Assembly: GCA_021781255.1 (NCBI GenBank)
Contig: JAJXXG010000258.1
Span: 1 to 6,848, forward strand
Reading direction: 5' to 3'
Length of the DNA: 6,848 bases
Source of the DNA: Acidobacteriota bacterium
Lineage (GTDB): Bacteria; Acidobacteriota; Terriglobia; Terriglobales; Acidobacteriaceae
The notes beneath the pieces were generated by a model, which was not told where the DNA came from, did not search any database, and saw nothing but the letters and a program-made list of their open reading frames with translations. This document shows positions 1-5,830 of the stretch, one piece after another (position 1 is the first letter of the stretch; every line of letters begins with the position of its first letter). Both the position numbers and the translations under genes were made by a program.

Positions 1-4
1 GGTT

Positions 5-1039
5 CTACGGCTGCTCCTCCGGACGGTACCGCGGCTGAGCCTGGTCATAGGGCTGCTGCTGCGGACGGTACTGCGGCTGAGCCTGGTTATAGGGCTGCTG
101 CTGCGAACGGTACTGCGGCTGAGCCTGGTTATAGGGCTGCTGCTGCGAACGGTACTGCGGCTGAGCCTGGTTATAGGGCCGCTGCTGCGGACGGTACTGC
201 GGCTGAGCCTGGTTATAGGGCCGCTGCTGCGAACGGTACTGCGGCTGAGACCGATTATTGGTTTGCGGCGCGGGTTGCGCTTGCGGAGCGCCACGCTGAT
301 GGTTGATGCTCTGCGATTCCCGCCCTGTCGGCCCGCGCGACCCCGCACCCATTGGCCTGGCAACTGCCATGGTGCTAGGCTGCCCGTGGTTGTGGTTGAA
401 GTACAAGTTCGTGTCGTGCATTGCCATGTTCTTGTGCTGCATCTGGTAGCTCGTGGCCCCAAAGTGCCTCTGCTGCATGGCTCCACGCTCTTCGGCCGTC
501 ATCTCGTGGTGGATGCCGCCCGGTCCGCCGCTGAAGGCCACGCGGTTGTCCCTGGCAACGGTGTGCGTCCTGATCACGTTGCGATCTTCATAGACGTTGT
601 GGATCATGCGCCGGTCAACGTGCATCACTGCGGTGTTGTAATCGAACGCTCCGCCCCGCCACATGCCACCCACGAAGCCTGTACCGAAGTAGCCGTATCC
701 GTAGTTCACGCCGCCGTAGTAACCCACAGTCGGACCCCAGTAACCGGGGTACCAGGTGTAAAGGCCCGCATTCCAGCCCCAGTAACCGGGAGTCCAGTAC
801 AAATCCGGCTCCGGCGCCGGAACCCAGGTGCCCGGAACCCAGTAGTAGCCGTCGGGGCCATAAGCCCAGTAGCCAGGGATCCACATCCAGCCGGGCTCTG
901 GGCACGGTGGCTGCACGTAGACCGGCAACAGCGGCGGCGCAAATCCAACACTGATGAACACCCCTGCATGGGCCGATTCGGAAACGATGCAGACGAGAAG
1001 AGCAACAAGCATCACGCGCAACAAGCTGAAAATTCGCAT
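5..1039 (-). CDS. Exported WxPGxW-repeat protein with Tyr/Gln/Pro-rich tandem-repeat tail
   Basis: The predicted product is 344 aa. Residues 1-25 form a Sec signal peptide: a basic start, a hydrophobic core (LVALLVCIV), and an A-H-A cleavage site after A25. The mature N-terminus carries four WxPGxW motifs, at 53-58, 67-72, 82-87 and 96-101, which match the YXWGXW/WXXGXW repeat family of exported bacterial proteins. A Gly/Tyr-rich stretch follows (about 102-130), then a His/Met-rich middle, then a low-complexity tail in which a 14-residue unit (YRxQQxPYNQAQPQ type) repeats five times before a partial copy at the C-terminus. The ATG at 1039 is chosen because a perfect AAAGGAGG ribosome-binding site (1048-1055) lies 8 nt upstream and the signal peptide begins there; the frame stays open to an ATG at 1192, but that start would bury the signal. 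It follows another exported protein gene on the same strand, 200 bp downstream. The family has no established biochemical role; a surface or periplasmic structural role is inference. Confidence 0.85.
   Translation of the reverse strand: MRIFSLLRVMLVALLVCIVSESAHAGVFISVGFAPPLLPVYVQPPCPEPGWMWIPGYWAYGPDGYYWVPGTWVPAPEPDLYWTPGYWGWNAGLYTWYPGYWGPTVGYYGGVNYGYGYFGTGFVGGMWRGGAFDYNTAVMHVDRRMIHNVYEDRNVIRTHTVARDNRVAFSGGPGGIHHEMTAEERGAMQQRHFGATSYQMQHKNMAMHDTNLYFNHNHGQPSTMAVARPMGAGSRGPTGRESQSINHQRGAPQAQPAPQTNNRSQPQYRSQQRPYNQAQPQYRPQQRPYNQAQPQYRSQQQPYNQAQPQYRSQQQPYNQAQPQYRPQQQPYDQAQPRYRPEEQP
8..238 (-). repeat. 42-bp coding tandem repeat (5 full copies plus a half copy)
   Basis: A 42-bp unit, recognisable by GCGGCTGAGCCTGGT at positions 31, 73, 115, 157 and 199, encodes a 14-residue Tyr/Gln/Pro repeat at the C-terminus of the WxPGxW protein. 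Copies differ at only a few positions (Ser/Pro, Arg/Gln, Asn/Asp alternations), and the copy nearest the stop has diverged most (ending PEEQP). The unit is a multiple of three, so copy-number change would lengthen or shorten the tail without breaking the frame. Confidence 0.95.
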
Positions 1040-1047
1040 GGGAGAAG

Positions 1048-1055
1048 CCTCCTTT
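1048..1055 (-). promoter_or_regulatory. Strong Shine-Dalgarno site that fixes the start of the WxPGxW gene
   Basis: Read on the minus strand the sequence is AAAGGAGG followed by 8 nt and then ATG at 1039-1037. It is the best ribosome-binding site in the window and supports the internal ATG over the in-frame ATG at 1192. Confidence 0.85.
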
Positions 1056-1152
1056 CGATTCATCCGGACCATGCCAGCGCGCCTATCTACTCGTGCGACC
1101 TCTGCGGATCGCATCTCGCAACCGCTGGCTAATCCGGTCATGTTGAATTGAA

Positions 1153-1185
1153 CCCCTCCGGCGCGGTTAGGTTGCGCAGGAGGGG
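1153..1185 (-). other. Stem-loop in the gap between the two exported-protein genes
   Basis: CCCCTCC-g-GCGC (1153-1164) pairs with GCGC-a-GGAGGGG (1174-1185). This gives a 7-bp stem, one mismatch, a further 4-bp stem and a 9-nt loop. On the minus strand it lies 54 nt after the stop of the upstream gene and about 114 nt before the ATG at 1039. No U-tract follows it on the minus strand, so it is not a classical intrinsic terminator. It could weaken readthrough, protect a 3' end, or be part of the leader of the downstream gene. Confidence 0.55.
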
Positions 1186-1239
1186 CATTCATAGGCGTTA
1201 TTTTTTTGAGCCTCAGGCCGCTTAATCTTTATAAGTTTC

Positions 1240-2292
1240 CTAATAACGGTAACTTAGCCCCATGCCCACCACGCTCCGCGCGTGCAGGTTCACAGGTGTG
1301 GTAACAACCGGAGGCCCATACACGGGATTGGAGGGGTTAAAGTAGGGGTTCGCGACATAGATCGATCCGATGTTCCCCGCCACCTGGCCGACACCGATAT
1401 CGAAGGCAAAGTGCGGATGTGTCCGCTGCGTCACGCGCACGGCGTAATCCAGCGTTGTGGGTATATGGGCGCTCATCAGCGGGTATGACGCAGGATTGCA
1501 GGCGAGTTCCTGTTCGCACACATAAAGCGCCGCGTTCAGCAGGGTGTTCAGATTCTCCGAGGTCTTGGGCTCCTGCGTAAATCCCGCCGAGGGCACGGCC
1601 ACAATTCCATGGCCGATGGGCAGCGGAAAGCCTAACCCGCCGAAGAACCGCCCGCCAAAACGAGTGCTCTGGCCGCCGATGCCGAAGATGGTGGCATTGG
1701 TGGCCTTCCAGCCCAGATTCAGCAGAAACGGCACAGGAGGCTTGGCCCAGGTTTTGGTTAAGGCAATGTATACGTCGCCGTTGGTGTAGGCCTTGTCCGT
1801 CCCCGTAAGCGTCTTGTTGGCCGCGCCCGAGACAAAGTGGTCGCTGGTGCGGACCAGGCCGCCCACCGCAATTCCCGGCACCCACGCAGCGAACTGGCCA
1901 TCGTTGATGGCCACCACCTTGCCGTGGAAGACGTTCATGCCGGAGTAGTTCCACAGGTTGCTTAGGCCGAGCGGTGTGGCCGCAGAGGTGGGCTGGTCTC
2001 CATACTGGTGAACGCTGCGCGTGTAGCCGGCCTCTGCCCGGCTGGCAAAGCCTTCGGTGATGCTGAAAGTTTCAATAGTGCCGATCACCGCTGAAGCATC
2101 AATGAAGTGGAAGCCGACGGCCGGGTGTGAAAATTTCTGCCCCGCCTCCATGTCCACAACGTAGGCAGTGGGCGTAAGGAACCCGCCGGTCTGGCCCTCC
2201 AACGTGAGATTTTGTGCGCTGAGGCGCACTGTCGGCACAGCAGTCAAAAGCAGGGCGCATAAAAAGGAACTTAGCGCAACACGAAAACGCAT
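1240..2292 (-). CDS. Exported probable outer-membrane beta-barrel protein, function unknown
   Basis: The predicted product is 350 aa. Residues 1-26 look like a Sec signal peptide (MRFRVALSSF, a hydrophobic LCALLLTAVP core, and cleavage near L-S-A|Q). The mature part is rich in Gly, aromatic residues and alternating hydrophobic/polar segments, with no cytoplasmic-type domain that I recognise. The last residues (GMGLSYRY) end in an aromatic residue, as expected for the C-terminal strand of a BAM-assembled barrel. The general look (a glycine-rich start after the signal, then a segment about a protein or lipid environment such as FSITEGFASRAEAGY) recalls DUF3034-type outer-membrane proteins, but that is only an impression. 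The ATG at 2292 is chosen because GGAG lies 6 nt upstream and the signal begins there; an in-frame TTG at 2304 would add four residues. It is transcribed away from tmk and is followed by the WxPGxW gene on the same strand. Confidence 0.75.
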   Translation of the reverse strand: MRFRVALSSFLCALLLTAVPTVRLSAQNLTLEGQTGGFLTPTAYVVDMEAGQKFSHPAVGFHFIDASAVIGTIETFSITEGFASRAEAGYTRSVHQYGDQPTSAATPLGLSNLWNYSGMNVFHGKVVAINDGQFAAWVPGIAVGGLVRTSDHFVSGAANKTLTGTDKAYTNGDVYIALTKTWAKPPVPFLLNLGWKATNATIFGIGGQSTRFGGRFFGGLGFPLPIGHGIVAVPSAGFTQEPKTSENLNTLLNAALYVCEQELACNPASYPLMSAHIPTTLDYAVRVTQRTHPHFAFDIGVGQVAGNIGSIYVANPYFNPSNPVYGPPVVTTPVNLHARSVVGMGLSYRY

Positions 2293-2389
2293 GATTAACT
2301 CCAATCGAGCACAGGCCGCAGACAGGCCAGCCTCCAGAACGTCTTTTTGGAAATTTAACTTCTTGTATCACAACCGGAACGGGGTTGTC

Positions 2390-2449
2390 TCCAGAGCCTG
2401 TTATTAACTTTTCACCAAGGTCACGCGAAAGTTAATAACAGGCTCTGGA
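2390..2449. repeat. Perfect 22-bp inverted repeat with 16-nt spacer
   Basis: The left arm (2390-2411, starting TCCAGAGCCTG) is the exact reverse complement of the right arm (2428-2449, ending CAGGCTCTGGA), with a 16-nt spacer at 2412-2427. It sits between two divergently transcribed genes: 98 bp upstream of the ATG at 2292 on the minus strand and 26 bp upstream of the tmk ATG. The outer half of each arm is GC-rich and the loop-side half is AT-rich (TTATTAACTTT). There is no T-tract and no gene ends here, so a terminator is unlikely. Possible identities are a dual operator for the divergent promoters, a leader hairpin of tmk, or a remnant of transposon ends. No short target-site duplication is visible around the arms. 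Confidence 0.9.
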
Positions 2450-2475
2450 AACTTGCCGAGTGGTAGACTCAGCCC

Positions 2476-3138
2476 ATGCCGCGCGGTGTCTTTATCACTC
2501 TCGAAGGCCTTGACGGGTCGGGCAAAACCACACAAATCAAGCGTCTGGCGGAATGGCTTGCCCGCCGAGGCCATGAGCCGATCCTGCTCCGCCAGCCCGG
2601 CGGCACCGCAACCGGCGACCGTATTCGCGAGATATTGCTCGACTCCCGCTCGCGCAACGTAGCGCCCATGACGGAGATGGCACTCATGTTCGCCGACCGC
2701 GCGCAGGCCATTGCCGAGGTCATTCAGCCGGCCCTCGACGCAGGCAGGATTGTCGTCTGCGATCGTTTTACCGACTCAACGGAGGCCTACCAGGGCGGCG
2801 GGCGCGAACTGGGCTCAGCCGTTGTGCTGGACATGCACAAACTGATTTGCGGCGACCTGCAACCTGACCTCACGCTGCTGCTCCTGCCCGGTTTCGAAGC
2901 CTCACTGGCCCGCGCGCGGCGCCGCAACCACCGCGAGCAATCGCGAACCGGCAAAAACGAAGGCCGCTTCGAGGCCGAGCAGGACACCTTCTACGCCCGA
3001 GTCTGGCAAAAATACCGCGAAATCGCCGCGCGCGAACCGGAGCGTGTAGTCCTCATCGAAGGAGACCTCACCATCGACGAGGTCCACGAGCAGATCGTGG
3101 AGGCGGTTGCCGAGCGGCTGCTGATAGCGGCCACCTGA
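2476..3138 (+). CDS. tmk: Thymidylate (dTMP) kinase
   Basis: The product is 220 aa, a normal length for the family. It phosphorylates dTMP to dTDP with ATP in the cytoplasm, the step joining the de novo and salvage routes to dTTP. The P-loop is G11-LDGSGK-T18, with K17 the phosphate-binding lysine. The substrate-site segment is RQPGGT (39-44), the DRF motif is D96-R97-F98, and it is followed by the conserved YQGGGR (105-110). A basic LID-like region spans about 146-160 (RARRRN...RTGK), so the catalytic arginines are in the LID and not the P-loop, as in bacterial type II enzymes. Two positions differ from common bacterial sequences: Gln40 where REPGGT is usual, and Leu137 where an LLLDV-type Asp is usual. 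The ATG at 2476 is taken because the next recognisable block starts at residue 5; no good Shine-Dalgarno site is visible. It stands alone on the plus strand, diverging from the beta-barrel gene and ending before a strong terminator. Confidence 0.96.
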   Translation: MPRGVFITLEGLDGSGKTTQIKRLAEWLARRGHEPILLRQPGGTATGDRIREILLDSRSRNVAPMTEMALMFADRAQAIAEVIQPALDAGRIVVCDRFTDSTEAYQGGGRELGSAVVLDMHKLICGDLQPDLTLLLLPGFEASLARARRRNHREQSRTGKNEGRFEAEQDTFYARVWQKYREIAAREPERVVLIEGDLTIDEVHEQIVEAVAERLLIAAT

Positions 3139-3297
3139 GGAATGCACTTGCTCCGGCGCGCGGCAGGAATGCACACTACCAGAGATCCCGAAAGTGAACA
3201 TGGCGCCGGCGTTGTCAACACGTCGCTGGATAGCTGCACGGTCAGCCGCCAGTAGCAGCAGGCGCCAGCGGCAAAGACGAGTTGCGTCGGCAAGATT

Positions 3298-3333
3298 AAA
3301 ACGGCCCCCGGTCAGCCGGGAGCCGTTTTTTTT
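3298..3333. terminator. Bidirectional intrinsic terminator between tmk and the M23 peptidase gene
   Basis: AAAACGGC-c-CCCGG (3298-3311) pairs with CCGGG-a-GCCGTTTT (3316-3329) across a TCAG loop, followed by eight Ts to 3333. The A-run on the left becomes a U-run when read from the other strand, so it can end both tmk (stop at 3138) and the convergent peptidase gene (stop at 3352). The 160 nt between the tmk stop and this hairpin hold no convincing gene. Confidence 0.92.
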
Positions 3334-3351
3334 GATCACTCAAATGCGGTC

Positions 3352-4329
3352 TTATTGGTGCGATTGGCCAGCGCCACTGAGATTCGCAACGTCCTCAAAC
3401 GTGGTTCGCAGGTACTTGTGTGGATTCACCGGTGCGTTGTGCACGCGCACCTCGTAGTGCAAGTGGGGGCCGGTAGCGCGTCCCGATTCGCCCACGTAGC
3501 CAATGACCTGGCCACGGGTAACATGCTGCGCGGGGAACACCGCGAACCTTGAGAGATGTCCATACACAGTCTCCACGCCGAAACCGTGATTCAGGATCAC
3601 CTCGCGGCCATATCCAGCGTTCATCGCCGCCTCGATCACATCGCCGTCAGCCGCTGCGCGCACCGGCGTACCGCTGGGCGCGTCGATATCGATACCAGGA
3701 TGGAAAGCGCCTTCGCCGTCGATGGGATCTTCGCGCACGCCGAAGCCCGACGCTACCCGGCCTTCAACCGGCCACATCGAGGGCGCGTCGGCAAGCTCCG
3801 TCCAATCGCCGGTAAAGCTGGACGTCAGCCCGCTTTCCAAAGCCCGCGAGACCTGGCCCGACAGAGCCTCGGCGCGCAATTTATAAAATGTGTCGATGGA
3901 ATTGGCAACCTGCTGCTGGCTTGGGTTGTCCGCCTGGGCCAGTGACGCCGGAGTGGGCGCGGCCGCCATAGCGCTGGCCCGCTTCGCCAGCTTCGCCGCA
4001 TCCAGCTTGTTTTGCCGCAATCCGTAAAGCGCGGTTACTTCATTCGCCAGCGCGCCCAGCGACGCTACCTGCACGCTGCGATTGTGCGCAATCTCGGCCA
4101 TCTGCTGGTAATTCTTCCGCAGCGTCTCCCGCTCGGCGCGCACCTGGTTATAGCTTTCCGTCTTGAGCAGCATGCGCGTGTACGATCCCGCCAGGCCCAC
4201 TATCGTGAACGCTCCCACAATCGCCGCGGCCACGAATCCATAGGCATACTTCAGCGGAAGCGGTATCTTCCGGAGATGGCCGTCCTCATCCCTGGAAACG
4301 AAAAATATGTAATAGCGCTTGCGTAGCAT
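3352..4329 (-). CDS. Membrane-anchored M23-family peptidoglycan endopeptidase
   Basis: The predicted product is 325 aa. A short basic/aromatic cytoplasmic N-terminus (MLRKRYYIFF) is followed by one membrane helix at about 28-48. A charged, helical periplasmic segment (about 55-120) probably forms a coiled coil and is followed by an Ala/Pro/Gln-rich linker. The catalytic M23 (LytM) domain runs from about 185 to 310. By analogy with LytM, the zinc ligands should be H210 and D214 (HPGID) and H291 in the HLH motif (289-291), with H258 (YGHL) and H289 as catalytic histidines, so the enzyme looks active. These enzymes cleave peptide cross-links in peptidoglycan during growth or division; the exact bond cut cannot be read from the sequence. 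The ATG at 4329 is preferred over an in-frame TTG at 4350 because AGG lies 6 nt upstream. The gene converges with tmk and diverges from thiL. Confidence 0.92.
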   Translation of the reverse strand: MLRKRYYIFFVSRDEDGHLRKIPLPLKYAYGFVAAAIVGAFTIVGLAGSYTRMLLKTESYNQVRAERETLRKNYQQMAEIAHNRSVQVASLGALANEVTALYGLRQNKLDAAKLAKRASAMAAAPTPASLAQADNPSQQQVANSIDTFYKLRAEALSGQVSRALESGLTSSFTGDWTELADAPSMWPVEGRVASGFGVREDPIDGEGAFHPGIDIDAPSGTPVRAAADGDVIEAAMNAGYGREVILNHGFGVETVYGHLSRFAVFPAQHVTRGQVIGYVGESGRATGPHLHYEVRVHNAPVNPHKYLRTTFEDVANLSGAGQSHQ

Positions 4330-4383
4330 GACTGCCTGCAGTCCCAGCAACGGGCCGGTTGTTCAAGTGCCCAGTTCAGAGGG

Positions 4384-4395
4384 AGGATGCATCCT
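4384..4395. promoter_or_regulatory. 12-bp palindrome upstream of the M23 peptidase gene (possible operator)
   Basis: AGGATGCATCCT is a perfect palindrome, 54 bp upstream of the peptidase ATG at 4329. It is the right size for a dimeric regulator, but no regulator is nearby and a 12-bp palindrome can occur by chance. Confidence 0.3.
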
Positions 4396-4655
4396 GTGTG
4401 AGTTTTCACCCCCACACAAATGGTCTATTGCCGCCATCGGGGCGGAATGTGAAACCGAAGGTTAAGAATAACAGGCCACGCTTCGCCGGGTCAACGAAAA
4501 GCCGGCTAGATTGCGCCCACAAACTCACTTTGGTAATGGAGCCGATCCGGGGAACGCTGACCTCGCCATAACTCCAATCAGATCAAAAATAAAGCCACTC
4601 CGCGAATGCGTCCTCCCCGGAAACGTCTCCGTACCGTGCGCTGCATTACGCTTAC

Positions 4656-4677
4656 CGCCTGCTTCATCTTGCAGGCG
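4656..4677 (+). other. Hairpin immediately upstream of the thiL start
   Basis: CGCCTGC (4656-4662) pairs with GCAGGCG (4671-4677) across an 8-nt loop. It lies 13 nt before the proposed ATG, and its right arm contains the only AGG near that start. In the mRNA it could hide a ribosome-binding site; no T-run follows, so it is not a terminator. Confidence 0.4.
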
Positions 4678-4690
4678 CGCCGGCAGCGCC

Positions 4691-5791
4691 ATGCCCTATG
4701 CTCAACTGATGCGGTCCGATCGTGTGGAATCACCGAGTTCAAGCAGACCAGGCGAGTTGGCGCTGCTGGCCCGGATTCGCGCCCGTGCGGCTAAAGCGCC
4801 GGATTTCAGTCTGCGCCTCGGCATTGGTGACGACTGCGCCCTGCTCCGCCTTCGCCCCGGCGAAGAATTTGCCGTCACTACCGATCTCTCCATCGACGGC
4901 CGCCATTTCCGCCTCGATTGGCACGCGCCCGAGGCCATCGGCCACCGCACTCTGGCACGCGGGCTCAGCGACCTGGCCGCGATGGGCGCTAGGCCCGTGG
5001 CGGCGTTTCTTTCACTTGGCCTGCCCTCCGATCTCATCGAAGGCTCAAAACGGCGCGAGCCCTCACGCGGAGCTTGGATTGAACGCTTCTTCGACGGATT
5101 TCTCGCTCTCGCCGAGGCCTGTAAAACCCCTTTGGCCGGCGGCGACATGGCCGAGTCGCCCCTCCCCGTCGCCGACATCGTCCTCACTGGCGCGGTGCGG
5201 TGCGGCAAAGCCCTGCTCCGCTCCGGCGCACGGCCTGGTGACCTGCTCTACGTTACCGGCAAACTGGGCGGAGCCGCAGCGGGCTTGGCGCAGTTGGAGC
5301 AACTTGTCAACACCGAACGGCGATCCAAAGCCGCGCGGCAAAATCGCCCGGCCTATCGCTCCCTGCCGCCTCGCATACCCGGCAACCTGAAAGCGCTGCT
5401 TGCGCCGCATCTCTTCCCCGAGCCCCGCATCGCCCAGGGCCTTTGGCTGGCGCGCCACTCCGTAGCAACCGCCGCCATCGACCTCAGCGACGGCCTTTCC
5501 ACCGATCTGGCTCACCTGTGCGAGGAGTCCGGCGTCGCCGCCGAAGTGAATGCGGCCGCGCTACCTATCCACTCTGCCGCAACCCAGGCGCAGGCCCTCC
5601 ACGGCGGCGAAGACTACGAACTCCTTTTCACCGCCCCGCCGTCTGCCCGTGTGCCGCGCAGCATTGCCGGCGTGCCTGTCGCTTGCATCGGCCGCATCCT
5701 CCGGCCACGCCAAACCAGGCCGCAAGTAACACTGCTTACGCCGCGCGGTTTGCAACCGCTCGCGCCTCAAGGCTGGCAGCATTTTTCCTGA
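4691..5791 (+). CDS. thiL: Thiamine-monophosphate kinase
   Basis: The product is 366 aa from the ATG at 4691. ThiL phosphorylates thiamine monophosphate to thiamine diphosphate with ATP, the last step of cofactor synthesis, in the cytoplasm. The PurM/ThiL-fold motifs appear in order: GIGDDCALL (44-52), TTDLSIDGRHF (63-73), GGDMAES (150-156), GKLGG (190-194), IDLSDGLSTD (263-272), GGEDYELLF (305-313), and the closing GWQHF just before the end. It is longer than the roughly 325-residue E. coli enzyme, mainly from a basic insertion at about 117-128 and a larger basic insertion at about 206-232, before the HLFPEPRI segment; the spacer before GGEDYEL is short. The motifs are intact, so activity is expected. 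The start is uncertain because no clear Shine-Dalgarno site is seen; ATG at 4709 is the next option. Its stop lies 39 bp from the stop of the convergent aroK. Confidence 0.95.
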   Translation: MPYAQLMRSDRVESPSSSRPGELALLARIRARAAKAPDFSLRLGIGDDCALLRLRPGEEFAVTTDLSIDGRHFRLDWHAPEAIGHRTLARGLSDLAAMGARPVAAFLSLGLPSDLIEGSKRREPSRGAWIERFFDGFLALAEACKTPLAGGDMAESPLPVADIVLTGAVRCGKALLRSGARPGDLLYVTGKLGGAAAGLAQLEQLVNTERRSKAARQNRPAYRSLPPRIPGNLKALLAPHLFPEPRIAQGLWLARHSVATAAIDLSDGLSTDLAHLCEESGVAAEVNAAALPIHSAATQAQALHGGEDYELLFTAPPSARVPRSIAGVPVACIGRILRPRQTRPQVTLLTPRGLQPLAPQGWQHFS

Positions 5792-5830
5792 CGCGTTCCA
5801 GTAGATGGCGCACATCATTGCCCGCCGTTA

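Larger units (their letters stand above)
4330..4690. other. Divergent intergenic region between the M23 peptidase gene and thiL
   Basis: This 361-bp stretch must hold the promoters of both genes, but I see no convincing -35/-10 pair on either strand. Visible features are a perfect 12-bp palindrome AGGATGCATCCT (4384-4395), a weak TGTGTG/CACACA inverted repeat beside it (4395-4418, sharing one base), a short CCGCC/GGCGG pair (4431-4445), and a hairpin just before thiL. There is no TPP-riboswitch signature (no CTGAGA or CTGATC-type core), and the open frames here look like chance. Confidence 0.6.

Noticed and set aside
8..238. Regularly spaced repeats suggesting a CRISPR array
   Set aside because: The 42-bp units are contiguous with no unique spacers and are read in frame as a protein repeat.
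263..1132. Long open frame on the + strand opposite the WxPGxW gene
   Set aside because: It is the antisense shadow of a gene with a signal peptide, known repeats and a perfect ribosome-binding site; its translation shows no recognisable domain.
1040..1192. 51-codon N-terminal extension of the WxPGxW protein
   Set aside because: The extension would bury the signal peptide, and the perfect AAAGGAGG site fits the ATG at 1039.
2390..2449. Inverted repeat as an intrinsic terminator
   Set aside because: Both flanking genes start here and point away, and neither strand has a T-run after the stem.
3138..3174. AGGAATGCAC direct repeat (3138-3147 and 3165-3174) and small pairings in the tmk 3' region
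   Set aside because: A 10-base repeat and short GC-rich pairings are too weak to support an element or a small RNA.
3194..3457. Small + strand open frame spanning the tmk/M23 gap
   Set aside because: It runs through the terminator hairpin and into the peptidase gene antisense, with no recognisable domain or ribosome-binding site.
4351..4690. TPP riboswitch upstream of thiL
   Set aside because: The thi-box core sequences are not present; only a small hairpin is seen.
4511..4690. 60-codon N-terminal extension of ThiL from a TTG start
   Set aside because: The extension has no ThiL-like sequence, and the protein from ATG 4691 already covers all motifs.
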